64,000 nucleotides of DNA, from positions 5,227,356-5,291,355 of the forward strand of contig NZ_KB235896.1 of assembly GCF_000332135.1 (NCBI RefSeq), in the 5' to 3' direction. The notes beneath the pieces are model-generated. The model searched no databases. It saw only the letters and a list, made by a program, of their open reading frames with translations, and had not been told where the DNA came from. Origin of the DNA: Anabaena sp. PCC 7108 (GTDB taxonomy: Bacteria > Cyanobacteriota > Cyanobacteriia > Cyanobacteriales > Nostocaceae). Positions 1 through 8,835 of this stretch are shown here, piece after piece; position 1 is the first letter of the stretch; each line of letters begins with the position of its first letter. A program made the position numbers and the translations under genes.

Positions 1-1336
1 ACTGGTCAATAACTACCACAGGTAACTGGTTTTGCTGCAACAACCTCACTAAATTTTTGCCAATTCGCCCGTAGCCACATACTACTATATGGTCTTTCCG
101 TGGCACATCTTCAGAAAAATCACGGGCTTGATCTTCCACCAAATAAGGTTTTAGCCAAGGCATTGATTCAGCAAAATCAAATAAAAATGGTACTAGACGC
201 AAGACAAACGGAGTCAACATCAATGTGACTGCGGTAGTTCCCAAAATCAGTAAATATATGCGTCGGGAAACTAAACCCAAAGCCTGTCCTTCACTAGCCA
301 GAACAAAGGAAAACTCTCCAATTTGTGCCAGTCCTAACCCGGCAATTAAAGCGGTTTTTAATGGATAGCCAAATAATTTAACTAGAGGTGTGATAATTAA
401 AAACTTGCCTACGAACACTAGGGCGACAAGTCCGAGAATCAGTTCCAGATTGTTCCACAAAAATACTGGGTCAATTAACATCCCAATCGCAGCGAAAAAC
501 AAACTGGCGAAGATATCCCGCAGTGGTTCAACAATGGTCAGTGTTTCGTCGGCGTACTCAACCTCAGAAATCATCAACCCAGCGACAAACGCTCCCATCT
601 CAATTGATAGCCCCAAATATTCTGTTAATAGGGCAATACATAAACACAGAGTTACCACGCCTAACAAAAATAACTCTCGGCTTTCAGTACGCGCTAACAG
701 TCTTAATAAAGGCGGGATTAACCAAATTCCCGCTACAACTGCACCAGCAGCAAATAAGCCAATCCTCACCAGGGCTATTAACACCGCCATCCCAAGAACA
801 TCAGCTGGTTCATGGAGGGCTGGTAATACAGCCAACATTAGTCCTAAAGCCAAGTCCTGCACTACCAAAATGCCCAGCATTACCTGCCCGTGGGGTGTTT
901 CTGTTTCGTTGCGTTCCATCAAGCATTTGAGGACAACTGCTGTAGACGACAAAGAGAGAATTGACCCCAAAAATACACCTTTAGCTGGTAAACTTCCCCA
1001 AGCGCCTGTTAACCCACATACCAAAACCGTGATTAAAATGGTGAGGGCAATTTGTAAACTACCGCCACCAATAGCGATCGCTTTGACCTTCTTGAGTTCC
1101 GCCAAGGAAAATTCTACACCCAAGGCAAACAACAAAAAGGCTACCCCAAACTGCGCCAGGGTTTCCACCTGCACAACTTCTTTAATTAGCCCTAGTCCAG
1201 ATGGTCCGACAACCATCCCGCCGATGATATACCCCAGTAAAACTGGTTGTTTTAAGAGTGCAGCTAACAGTCCACCGCAGGCGGCGACAGCAAACACTGA
1301 CACTAAGTCAACAATTAATCTAAAATCCTCTTGCAC
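1..1336 (-). CDS. Kef-type monovalent cation:proton antiporter, CPA2 family (3' end outside window)
   Basis: Read on the minus strand, this frame encodes about 445 visible residues and runs off the left edge. The first ~390 residues are hydrophobic with the pattern of a CPA2 Na+/H+ or K+/H+ exchanger (start VQEDFRLIVDLVSV, then LLGYIIGGMVVGPSG). A TrkA-N/RCK nucleotide-binding domain begins near residue 418 with HIVVCGYGRIGKN; its GYGRIG glycine motif is at residues 421-426. This is the usual KefB/KefC architecture: a membrane exchanger gated by an NAD-binding cytoplasmic domain. The start is taken as GTG at 1336 because an in-frame TAA lies two codons upstream (one Leu and one Lys codon apart). 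The gene is divergent from the photolyase gene. The transported ion cannot be told from sequence. Confidence 0.9.
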   Translation of the reverse strand, partial: MQEDFRLIVDLVSVFAVAACGGLLAALLKQPVLLGYIIGGMVVGPSGLGLIKEVVQVETLAQFGVAFLLFALGVEFSLAELKKVKAIAIGGGSLQIALTILITVLVCGLTGAWGSLPAKGVFLGSILSLSSTAVVLKCLMERNETETPHGQVMLGILVVQDLALGLMLAVLPALHEPADVLGMAVLIALVRIGLFAAGAVVAGIWLIPPLLRLLARTESRELFLLGVVTLCLCIALLTEYLGLSIEMGAFVAGLMISEVEYADETLTIVEPLRDIFASLFFAAIGMLIDPVFLWNNLELILGLVALVFVGKFLIITPLVKLFGYPLKTALIAGLGLAQIGEFSFVLASEGQALGLVSRRIYLLILGTTAVTLMLTPFVLRLVPFLFDFAESMPWLKPYLVEDQARDFSEDVPRKDHIVVCGYGRIGKNLVRLLQQNQLPVVVIDQ

Positions 1337-1601
1337 CAGTTTTTAAAGAACTATTAAGACCTAATAAACCCAGCATACAAAGTTTTATCTCTTTGAGGGG
1401 ATGGGAATAGTCCCCTAAAAACAAAAATTCTAGATAACTCCATCTATTTTCTCCAAGTTGCTAGTTATCTCTTGCTTAATACCCCTAAATTTATTTATGG
1501 AGTTATTTATGGAGTTTAGCGAAACAATGCTAAGTAAAAAACTAAGAGCGCAAGTGTCCTTTTAGATGTAAAATAGTACAAATAAACTATATCAATATCT
1601 A

Positions 1602-3041
1602 ATGTCTGACCTAATTCTGTTTTGGCATCGCCGGGATTTACGTATTTCTGATAATACAGGACTAGCCGCTGCACGAGAGCGAAGTGCAAAATTGGTAGGT
1701 GTATTTTGCCTCGATCCTGATATTTTGCAGCGAGATGACATAGCTCCTGCTAGAGTAACTTATATGATTGGCTGCTTGCAAGCACTGCAACAGCAATATA
1801 GTCAAGCTGGTAGCCAATTGTTAATTCTGCACAAAAACCCAGTGATAGGGATTCCGGTTTTAGCAGAGGCTTTAAAAGCTAAAGCTGTGTTTTGGAATTG
1901 GGACGTAGAACCATATTCACAAACAAGAGATATCGCCGTAATAGATTCTTTAAAAGCACAAGGAATTGAATTTCTTCACCAAAATTGGGATCAATTACTT
2001 CATGCACCAACAGAAATTTTTAGTGGTTCTAAAACGCCTTACACTGTTTATACTCCTTTTTGGAAAAATTGGATTACTAAACCCAAAGCAACTCCTATAG
2101 AAACTCTACCAAATTTTGCAGGTTTAACAGAACAAGAACAAGAAATTGCTCAACAAGCAGGCGCAATTAAATTACCATCTGCTCAAGATTTAGGATTTAG
2201 TTGGGATGGAGAATTAATTATTTCTCCAGGAGAATCAGCAGCAGAAACAAGGTTAGAAATATTTACCAAATCTGCTATTAATGAATACCAGGAACAACGC
2301 AATTTTCCCGCTGTCGATGGAACATCTCAATTAAGTGCAGCATTGAAATTTGGTGTAATTAGTATTCGTAAACTTTGGCAAGCTACAGTAGAAGCATTAG
2401 AAAATAGTCCTAGTGAAGAAGTTACAGCAAGTATCCGTACATGGCAACAAGAATTAGCCTGGCGGGAATTTTATCAACACGCCATGTATCACTTCCCTGC
2501 ATTATCTGAAGGTGCATATAGAGATAGTTTCAAAAACTTTCCTTGGCGAAATAATGAGACACATTTTCAAGCTTGGTGTGAAGGAAAAACGGGTTATCCG
2601 ATAGTTGATGCAGCCATGCGGCAGTTAAATGAAAGTGGCTGGATGCATAATAGATGTAGAATGATTGTTGCTAGTTTTTTAACTAAAGATTTAATTATTA
2701 ATCCTCAATGGGGAGAAAAATATTTTATGCAGAAACTCATTGATGGTGATTTATCTGCTAATAATGGTGGTTGGCAATGGAGCGCTTCTAGTGGCATGGA
2801 CCCCAAACCATTACGGATTTTTAACCCCGCAAGTCAAACGCAAAAGTTTGATGCAGAAGGAGAATATATTCGTCAATGGGTCAGAGAGTTAAAATCTGTA
2901 GAGACGGAGTATTTAATCAGTGGTAATATTACACCTTTAGAGCGTCGTGCTGTGGGTTATCCAGCACCAATTATAGATCATAAAAAGCAGCAGGCTTTGT
3001 TTAAACAATTGTATCAGAATCAAAAAACTGCTATGAATTAA
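1602..3041 (+). CDS. phr: Deoxyribodipyrimidine (CPD) photolyase, class I
   Basis: The 479-residue protein repairs cyclobutane pyrimidine dimers with blue light. The N-terminal alpha/beta antenna domain starts [15 protein letters not shown], the standard start of the photolyase/cryptochrome family. The C-terminal FAD domain (about residues 200-475) carries [34 protein letters not shown] and the [10 protein letters not shown] segment, all diagnostic for class I CPD photolyases. Cyanobacterial members of this length usually use 8-HDF as antenna pigment; that is family knowledge, not visible here. The ATG at 1602 directly precedes the conserved N-terminus. The gene stands alone, divergent from the antiporter. 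Confidence 0.95.
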   Translation: MSDLILFWHRRDLRISDNTGLAAARERSAKLVGVFCLDPDILQRDDIAPARVTYMIGCLQALQQQYSQAGSQLLILHKNPVIGIPVLAEALKAKAVFWNWDVEPYSQTRDIAVIDSLKAQGIEFLHQNWDQLLHAPTEIFSGSKTPYTVYTPFWKNWITKPKATPIETLPNFAGLTEQEQEIAQQAGAIKLPSAQDLGFSWDGELIISPGESAAETRLEIFTKSAINEYQEQRNFPAVDGTSQLSAALKFGVISIRKLWQATVEALENSPSEEVTASIRTWQQELAWREFYQHAMYHFPALSEGAYRDSFKNFPWRNNETHFQAWCEGKTGYPIVDAAMRQLNESGWMHNRCRMIVASFLTKDLIINPQWGEKYFMQKLIDGDLSANNGGWQWSASSGMDPKPLRIFNPASQTQKFDAEGEYIRQWVRELKSVETEYLISGNITPLERRAVGYPAPIIDHKKQQALFKQLYQNQKTAMN

Positions 3042-3103
3042 TTTTTACCTTTAGATGGGAAGGATGTAAATATTAATCATCCCCCACAAAAAACGTAACT
3101 GTT

Positions 3104-3124
3104 CATTTGACATTTGACATTTGA
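3104..3124. repeat. Heptamer repeat (CATTTGA)x3
   Basis: Three perfect tandem copies of CATTTGA lie in the 297-bp spacer between phr and ccdA. It is a short tandemly repeated heptamer of the type scattered over heterocystous cyanobacterial genomes. The rest of this spacer shows no gene or clear terminator. Confidence 0.8.
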
Positions 3125-3338
3125 CACTGGTTAGAGTCTTTTCCAATCTTCTGAGGGTATCTGCTCTCAATGACTCACGGAATCAAGTTCCATGTTATTT
3201 AATGTCTCAAATTTTGGCAGTAATTTTTACCTCTCTCTATTCAAATTATTGATGTCGATTTTCCATAAAATCAATAAACAACAACATAAAATAAGCTAAA
3301 ATGCAAACAGAGTAAGCATTTCCCCTTTAACAACAATC

Positions 3339-4079
3339 ATGCTGGAGATTCTACAAACACAAATTTATCAACTTGAACAGTTCGCAAACAGCCTTGTTGC
3401 TAACCAACTCACCCACCTTAGCATCGTCAGCATTGCCATTATTTTTGTCGCCGGCTTACTCACCAGCCTTACGCCCTGTATGCTGTCTATGCTGCCCATT
3501 ACCATAGGCTATATCGGCGGTTATGAAGCTAAAACCCGCTTACAAGCAGCAGCCCAATCAACTTGGTTTGCCTTGGGATTAGCAACTACACTTGCAGGGA
3601 TGGGAATCATAGCAGGTTTAGTTGGAAAAGTCTACGGTCAAGTAGGAATTGGCTTACCAATTATTGTGAGCATTATTGCTATCATTATGGGATTGAACTT
3701 ATTAGAAGCATTACCCATACAATTTCCTTCTTTGAATGAAACAAATTGGATTTCCCAAGATTTACCTCCTGGAGTGCGTTCATACTCGATTGGATTAACA
3801 TTTGGATTAGTCGCTTCCCCTTGTAGCACACCAGTTTTAGCCAGTTTATTAGGTTGGGTTGCGAACACCCAAGATTTAATTTTAGGTGCTGTTTTACTAC
3901 TTTCCTATACAGCCGGATATGTAGCCCCATTGATTTTAGCAGGTACATTTACTGCTGCCATTAAAAAAATATTAGAATTGCGACGTTGGTCTGGTTGGAT
4001 AAATCCTGTCAGCGGTGCATTATTAGTAGGCTTTGGTGTTTTTTCTTTACTTTCTCGTATCCCTATTGCTAGTTTCTAG
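3339..4079 (+). CDS. ccdA: Cytochrome c biogenesis transmembrane protein CcdA
   Basis: The 246-residue polytopic membrane protein has about six hydrophobic segments. It carries the two intramembrane cysteines of the CcdA/DsbD family: Cys47 in LTPCMLSMLP and Cys162 in ASPCSTPVLA. CcdA passes reducing equivalents from cytoplasmic thioredoxin across the thylakoid membrane so that apocytochrome c haem-binding cysteines stay reduced (system II). It is followed after 3 bp by ccs1, the usual cyanobacterial order, so the two are almost certainly co-transcribed. The ATG at 3339 gives the expected family length. Confidence 0.95.
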   Translation: MLEILQTQIYQLEQFANSLVANQLTHLSIVSIAIIFVAGLLTSLTPCMLSMLPITIGYIGGYEAKTRLQAAAQSTWFALGLATTLAGMGIIAGLVGKVYGQVGIGLPIIVSIIAIIMGLNLLEALPIQFPSLNETNWISQDLPPGVRSYSIGLTFGLVASPCSTPVLASLLGWVANTQDLILGAVLLLSYTAGYVAPLILAGTFTAAIKKILELRRWSGWINPVSGALLVGFGVFSLLSRIPIASF

Positions 4080-4082
4080 ACA

Positions 4083-5450
4083 ATGACTTTAGATAATACG
4101 ACATCCACAGAATTAAGTTGGTGGTTAATACCTGGAAGATTCCTCCGTCGAGGGATTTTGCCGATTTTAACTGATTTGCGCTTGGCAATTATCCTCTTAT
4201 TAGTAATTGCATTATTTAGCATTAGTGGTACTGTAATTGAACAGGGACAATCACCTGCATTTTACCAATCTAATTACCCAGAACATCCAGCTTTATTTGG
4301 TTTTTTGACTTGGAAAGTAATTCAAGTAGTTGGGTTAGATCATGTATATAGAACTTGGTGGTTTTTGAGCTTACTAGTACTATTTGGAACCAGCTTAACA
4401 GCTTGTACATTTACACGTCAATTACCAGCCTTAAAAGCTGCTCAAAAATGGAAATATTATGAAGAACCCAGACAATTTAAAAAATTAGCTTTGAGCGCAG
4501 AACTAGATATAGTTTCCTTGCAGTCAGTTACGCCAATTTTGCAGCAAAAAAGGTATAAAATATTTCAAGAAAAAAATCAAGCACAGGATGATATTCTCTA
4601 TGCTCGTAAAGGTATAGTCGGACGTATTGGACCAATTATCGTTCATATTGGTATCGTTGCCATTTTGCTAGGTGGGATTTGGGGCGCAATGACCGGATTT
4701 ATGGCTCAAGAAATGATTTCTAGCGGCGATACATTCCAGGTAAAAAATGTTATTGATGCTGGTCTATGGTCATCTCAGGATGTATTAAAAGATTGGTCTG
4801 TACGTGTAAATCGCTTTTGGATTGATTACACACCTACGGGGGGAATTGACCAATTTTATTCAGATATGTCTGTGTTAAATAATGAGGAAAAAGAAGTTGA
4901 ACATGAGAAGATTTATGTTAACAAACCCCTGCGTTATCACGGAGTAGTTTTCTATCAAACAGATTGGGGAATTTCTAGTGTTCGGATTAGATTAAATAAA
5001 AGTCCGATTTTTCAATTACCAATGGCACAATTAGACACCAAAGGAAAAGGAAGACTTTGGGGAACTTGGATACCAACTAAGCCTGATTTAAGTGAAGGTG
5101 TTTCCTTACTAGCAAAAGATTTGCAAGGTATGGTATTAATTTATGATGCTCAAGGCAAATTAATTAATACTGTCCGTGCGGGAATGTCTATACCTGTGAA
5201 TGGGGTAAACTTAAAAATTATTGATGTTATTGGTAGCACAGGGTTACAAATTAAATATGATCCTGGTATACCCATTGTTTATGCAGGATTTGGTTTGCTA
5301 ATGTTGGGTGTAGTAATGAGTTATTTTTCCCATTCGCAAATTTGGGCATTAAAAAAAGGAGATACTTTGTATATTGGTGGTAAGACCAACCGAGCGCAAG
5401 TTGTATTTGAAAGAGAAATTTTAGGAATTTTAGAGGAATTAAGTTCTTAA
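4083..5450 (+). CDS. ccs1: Cytochrome c biogenesis protein Ccs1 (ResB family)
   Basis: The 455-residue protein of the ResB/Ccs1 family works with CcsA in system II haem delivery and ligation to c-type cytochromes at the thylakoid lumen. The first membrane segment follows [15 protein letters not shown], the N-terminal signature of cyanobacterial and plastid Ccs1. Further membrane segments lie near residues 90-110 and 180-200 and at the C-terminus ([21 protein letters not shown]), with a large soluble domain between. It begins 3 bp after ccdA, so translation is probably coupled. No ccsA is present in the window. Confidence 0.93.
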   Translation: MTLDNTTSTELSWWLIPGRFLRRGILPILTDLRLAIILLLVIALFSISGTVIEQGQSPAFYQSNYPEHPALFGFLTWKVIQVVGLDHVYRTWWFLSLLVLFGTSLTACTFTRQLPALKAAQKWKYYEEPRQFKKLALSAELDIVSLQSVTPILQQKRYKIFQEKNQAQDDILYARKGIVGRIGPIIVHIGIVAILLGGIWGAMTGFMAQEMISSGDTFQVKNVIDAGLWSSQDVLKDWSVRVNRFWIDYTPTGGIDQFYSDMSVLNNEEKEVEHEKIYVNKPLRYHGVVFYQTDWGISSVRIRLNKSPIFQLPMAQLDTKGKGRLWGTWIPTKPDLSEGVSLLAKDLQGMVLIYDAQGKLINTVRAGMSIPVNGVNLKIIDVIGSTGLQIKYDPGIPIVYAGFGLLMLGVVMSYFSHSQIWALKKGDTLYIGGKTNRAQVVFEREILGILEELSS

Positions 5451-5664
5451 GGGAACTCCAAAAAATAAATTATTCAATATTTTGGAATCAAAACGACTGT
5501 TCTTCCCCCTGCTCCCTGCTCCCCTGCCTTCAAAACGGTCGAATATTTTTTTAGTTGGAAGTCCCTAAGCTATGGGAGCGTTTCCTGTTCCCTTCCTAAA
5601 GCTAAACTAATCGAGAGCGTAAAGCCACTACTGCTACCAGTAATTAATGTTGCTATTTTCAAAT

Positions 5665-6723
5665 TTATTGTTCAGCATCTAAATTTTTTGTCTGCGATAA
5701 AAACAGTAAATTCGCCAACTTATAAACTATTCGCGCACCTACATTACCATCCCACTCAGCATCACCAACTTCGCAAATATCAAAACCAATAATTTTTCTG
5801 CCACTATTCACCAATTCTCGGAATAAACAATAAGCTTGCTCTAATTCCAATCCCCCTGGAACTGGTGTACCTGTATGCGGACAAAGTTTAGGATCTAAAC
5901 CATCGACATCAAAGCTAATATATACATTTTCTGGTAAATGACTAATTATTTCTTTACATAAGTCAACCCAAGTTATTCCCGAATATAATTTCTGTTTAAT
6001 TGCCGATTCATAATAAGCAATAATGCGCTGATTTGAGTTGTTAATTATGTCTACTTCATCTTGACAAATATCTCGTATAGCTACCTGTACTAGTTTGGAA
6101 ATTTGCGGTATCTTCATAGCATTAAACATGATAGATGCATGGGAAAATTCAAATTCCTCATAGGCATCACGTAAATCTGCGTGTGCATCAATGTGCAGAA
6201 TACCATAATTCTCATATTTAGCGGCTAAAGCTTGGAAATAACCTAATGGTGAACTATGATCACCACCAATAACAGCAACTTGCTTACCCTGGTTTATCGC
6301 TGTTTGACATTGGGTAAACAACCAGTGATTCACCTGTTCACCTGCTTGATTAATTGCTGTTAGCACAAGGGTTAAATCAGGTGTATCTGTCAGTGCTTTT
6401 CCTTCAGCTTGTCGTTCAATAATTTTAGCTGCTTCCTGACGGTAGTAATTATTTTTTTCTAAAATATCTTGGGGAATTTCTAGCAAAAAAATTCCCTGTT
6501 TCCAGCCATCAGGATGATCTAAATCAAATAAATCTATTTGCAGTGAAGCATCAAGAATTCTCTGTGGTCCTTTGGCTGTTCCAGCACCGTAGGAAACGGT
6601 GACTTCCCAAGGTACAGCAAAGACAATCAAGTTTGCAGAATCGTAATCAAATGGTAAACCCAATAGGTTTCCATTCATTTCAGCTATCCCACTAGGATCG
6701 TAGTCTTGGAGTTGATTATTCAT
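5665..6723 (-). CDS. speB: Ureohydrolase family protein, agmatinase-like (SpeB family)
   Basis: The 352-residue ureohydrolase carries every metal-binding motif: GGDHS (153-157), HIDAHAD (177-183) and SFDVDGLDP (270-278), the ligands for the two-metal centre. It begins with a ~30-residue extension before NLIVFAVPWE, as in several cyanobacterial members. Heterocyst formers use an agmatinase of this family in arginine breakdown, while close relatives in other cyanobacteria hydrolyse guanidine, so the substrate is inferred. No guanidine riboswitch-like leader was recognised upstream. The gene is convergent with ccs1; the 214-bp gap holds a CCCTGCT-type pyrimidine-rich repeat. Confidence 0.85.
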   Translation of the reverse strand: MNNQLQDYDPSGIAEMNGNLLGLPFDYDSANLIVFAVPWEVTVSYGAGTAKGPQRILDASLQIDLFDLDHPDGWKQGIFLLEIPQDILEKNNYYRQEAAKIIERQAEGKALTDTPDLTLVLTAINQAGEQVNHWLFTQCQTAINQGKQVAVIGGDHSSPLGYFQALAAKYENYGILHIDAHADLRDAYEEFEFSHASIMFNAMKIPQISKLVQVAIRDICQDEVDIINNSNQRIIAYYESAIKQKLYSGITWVDLCKEIISHLPENVYISFDVDGLDPKLCPHTGTPVPGGLELEQAYCLFRELVNSGRKIIGFDICEVGDAEWDGNVGARIVYKLANLLFLSQTKNLDAEQ

Positions 6724-6892
6724 TGCTCATTTTCTAGATTTACATCAGCAGAGAAAACGCTGCTTGGTCAACATCTGCATTGTAACAGAATTGACTATTA
6801 ATCAACTTAAAATTGCAAATATCTATAATTAGGTTGATGGATATTATCGACTCTACGATTATTGGAACAGGTAAGGGAGGAAACTGATTATT

Positions 6893-7012
6893 AAAAAAAG
6901 GTTTGGCAATAAACCAAACCTCTATAATTGCTGTGCTTAACAACGTACTAAATTAATTTAGTTCTAGTTTCTTTGCAGTTCATCTTCCTAGAGAGTATGT
7001 CCAAATACACCA
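6893..7012 (-). ncRNA. Putative small RNA, unit 1 of a four-member family
   Basis: On the minus strand this unit ends in a clear intrinsic terminator: AGGTTTGG (6921-6914), a 7-nt loop, CCAAACCT (6906-6899), then a T run. About 65 nt upstream lies the shared motif AGGAAGATGAACT (6989-6977), followed by TAAATTAA. The same order (AGATGA, about 20-30 nt, TAAATTAA, about 30 nt, GG(T/C)TT(G/A)G hairpin, T run) recurs in three more units upstream. The stem sequence varies while pairing is kept, which argues for an RNA. Units 1 and 4 are most alike. No promoter could be fixed with confidence, so the 5' boundary is the limit of visible similarity. Confidence 0.55.
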
Positions 7013-7098
7013 AAAACTGATAAAGGATTTCTTGATTAAAATAGTAACTCTATTTTTGGGTTTAGTCTCAAAATATACTAATATATATTTTAAGCATG

Positions 7099-7212
7099 AA
7101 AAAGGCTTGGTCTTAGTCCAAGCCTTTGTATATACCAGGTGTTTACCATATATAGTTAATTTAACCTCTCTTGGAATGTAGTTCATCTCTCTATAAGGTG
7201 TGTACAAATTTG
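7099..7212 (-). ncRNA. Putative small RNA, unit 2 of a four-member family
   Basis: The minus-strand terminator is AAAGGCTTGG (7127-7118), a 7-nt loop, CCAAGCCTTT (7110-7101) and a T run. The conserved AGATGAACT (7188-7180) and TTAAATTAACTA segments precede it. This unit shares a longer block with unit 3: ATATGGTAAACAC followed by TGGTATATA just before the hairpin. A TATAAT hexamer on the minus strand (7310-7305) about 100 nt upstream of the conserved block is a possible -10 box. A 75-codon frame covers this unit, but the equivalent frame in unit 3 has several stops, so the RNA is the likely product. Confidence 0.55.
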
Positions 7213-7422
7213 CTAAAAGCTGCTATCTAATCTCACACTAACTTCTATGTTAAATAAATTTTTTTCTAAAATTTTTTTCAACTAAATAGTGCTGATAGTA
7301 GTTAATTATACTATTTCTGAGTTTAACTTTAAAGTATTTACTTGTGAAATAATTGCTAGATAAGCTTTTGGGCGTTTCATCTGTGAGAATTATTTTTTAA
7401 ATTGTCAGTTAATATTACATAC

Positions 7423-7535
7423 AAAAAAGGCTTGGTTCTGAACCAAGCCCATATATATACCAAGTGTTTACCATATCTAGTTAATTTAGAATAACTTTAA
7501 TTTTACTTCATCTACCTATAGGATGTATACAAAAT
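7423..7535 (-). ncRNA. Putative small RNA, unit 3 of a four-member family
   Basis: The minus-strand terminator has a 10-bp perfect stem, GGCTTGGTTC (7449-7440) with GAACCAAGCC (7438-7429), and then six T. Upstream are AGGTAGATGAAGT (7517-7505) and CTAAATTAACTAG, plus the ATATGGTAAACAC block shared with unit 2. Compared with unit 2, the stem is extended by compensated changes (TTC/GAA), as expected for a transcribed hairpin. Confidence 0.55.
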
Positions 7536-7763
7536 TTATATAACCTGTTAAGGATTTATTTGAGAATAGCTAACTAAAAACCTATTCTCACTTTAAACAA
7601 ATTCTAGATGATCTGTTTTGAGGATTGTCTCAAGATGATGCTTTCTTCAAAAAGATACTACACCCTGAATGAAAATAGAGAATAATACCATAAATAATTC
7701 ACTTAATTGAGCGAACCACAAATATGATCGATATCCTGATTAATATTTAATTATGAGGTTAAT

Positions 7764-7878
7764 AAAAAAGGTTTAGCACTCGGCTAAACCTCCATAGAAA
7801 GCAGTTATTTCGACACACCAAAATTAATTTACGTCTATTATTTTTTATAGTCATCTTCCTTAAGTGAGTATCTAATTT
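7764..7878 (-). ncRNA. Putative small RNA, unit 4 of a four-member family
   Basis: The minus-strand terminator is GGTTTAGC (7790-7783), a short loop, GCTAAACC (7777-7770) and a T run. Upstream are AGGAAGATGA (7860-7851) and GTAAATTAATTT, matching unit 1 most closely, and TACTC further 5' as in unit 1. This is the most upstream recognisable copy; nothing similar was seen between 7880 and 8430. Confidence 0.5.
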
Positions 7879-8436
7879 TCGTCAAATATGATAGTCACTT
7901 CACCGTTTAAAGCTTTAACTAAATCTACTACCAAAAGAAAGATTAACCATTTAAGTTATTAGCTTTTAAAACAATATTATCACTAAGTTTAAAAAAAGAC
8001 ATTAAATTCACAAATATTTCTATATTTGAAATCTATAAATTAGTATAATTTAGTCGTAATTATTTGGCTGTGTATGCGTTTAAATGGTCGATTGTATATG
8101 GCTTTTGGGTTTAGTGAAGAAGTAGCTATTTTAATAAATTGGAACAAATATTACAGCATATGTAGTGAATAATATTAAGTGTAATAACTGAATATTTTAC
8201 TTAAGTCGGTAGGCACAATTAAACATAACTATGTGAAGAAAAATTAACATTACTCAAACCTTGTTCCCTCAGGATAAATATTCACGGACGGAAGACGTAA
8301 ATATAACATTGTATTCGGGTGAATAACCATCCTTAGAGCATGGAAAGTTTTTAATGAACCGCAGAGGTAGAAAAAAAGATGTTACGCTAATTAGCATAAT
8401 GCGTGTTCATAGAAGCCATGTGTTAGCACTACATAG

Positions 8437-8634
8437 GGGTTGCTGAAAAAGTCTTGTCGTGGAGACAGGGAACAGGGAACAGTTTCAGCTATCTGTCATC
8501 CCCAAATTTTTGGATTTATTAGCCCCAAAATGCACAGTTTTTCAGGTCTAACCTTCAAAAATCTTGCACTTTGTTTCCTCTTGTTCAGCCCCAAACCTTT
8601 GATTTATCTGGGTTTTACATTTATTCAGCAAGTC
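8437..8634. mobile_element. MITE-like element, 198 bp, with 8-bp target duplication
   Basis: The element begins GGGTTGCTGAAAAAGTC and ends TTTATTCAGCAAGTC, which are imperfect terminal inverted repeats sharing TTGCTGAA. It is flanked by perfect 8-bp direct repeats CTACATAG at 8429-8436 and 8635-8642. There is no transposase frame inside; a 74-codon open frame covers it but has no recognisable domain. The ends resemble those of a second element at 30361-30473, which also has an 8-bp duplication. Confidence 0.75.
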
Positions 8635-8715
8635 CTACATAGCTTTTTCAAAATCGCTATATGATTAAAATAAGTTTTAATTCCAGGATATTTGGCAAGA
8701 CTTAATGCTATTTTA

Positions 8716-8835
8716 ATGACAGCTTTTACCTCTACTGTAGGCGCACAACTGTTTGTCAATCAGACTTCAGATTTATTAGTAAGTCCTATTGAGTATAAAT
8801 TAGTAAACTTTGAGAGTGTGAGAAGACAAAAATGA
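8716..8835 (+). other. Short frame overlapping the lipoprotein start; possible remnant of an upstream gene
   Basis: A 39-codon frame from ATG 8716 (or from TTG 8692) ends in TGA overlapping the ATG of the lipoprotein gene (ATGA). Such an overlap is typical of translationally coupled genes. No ribosome binding site precedes either start, and the product is not recognised. It begins about 60-80 bp after the MITE copy. It could be the 3' end of a gene destroyed upstream, a tiny leader peptide, or chance. Confidence 0.3.

Larger units (their letters stand above)
6724..8831. other. 2.1-kb AT-rich non-coding region with sRNA-like units, a MITE and an ORF remnant
   Basis: No convincing protein gene was found between the ureohydrolase and the lipoprotein gene. 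Short open frames on the minus strand at 6740-6943 and 6980-7207 run across repeat units and are interrupted by stops in the sister units, so they are not counted. The stretch holds four related minus-strand units that each end in an intrinsic terminator (6893-7878), an apparently empty AT-rich segment (about 7880-8428), and a MITE with target duplication (8429-8642). It ends with a short frame running into the lipoprotein gene. Confidence 0.7.

Noticed and set aside
390-1346. 318-codon open frame on the plus strand
   Set aside because: It is the antisense shadow of the antiporter gene; the minus strand gives clear exchanger and TrkA-N motifs, while this frame has low-complexity Ser/Thr/Asn-rich sequence.
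5665-6723. Guanidine hydrolase instead of agmatinase
   Set aside because: No guanidine riboswitch or guanidine-transport gene is seen nearby. The possibility remains, but agmatinase is the more common function in heterocyst formers.
6980-7207. 75-codon minus-strand frame across sRNA unit 2
   Set aside because: The matching frame in the sister unit 3 contains several stops while the RNA hairpin is kept, so coding is unlikely.
6893-7878. Identification of the tandem units as NsiR1
   Set aside because: NsiR1 arrays lie upstream of hetF and I cannot recall its sequence well enough; hetF is absent here and each unit has its own terminator. Kept as an unnamed family.
8074-8172. 32-codon plus-strand frame (MRLNGRLYMAFGFSEE...) preceded by TATAAT at 8044-8049
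   Set aside because: There is no ribosome binding site and no recognisable family; in AT-rich DNA such a frame is expected by chance. It could be revisited with transcript data.
8440-8664. 74-codon frame inside the MITE
   Set aside because: It coincides with the element and extends past its end; no transposase motif is present.
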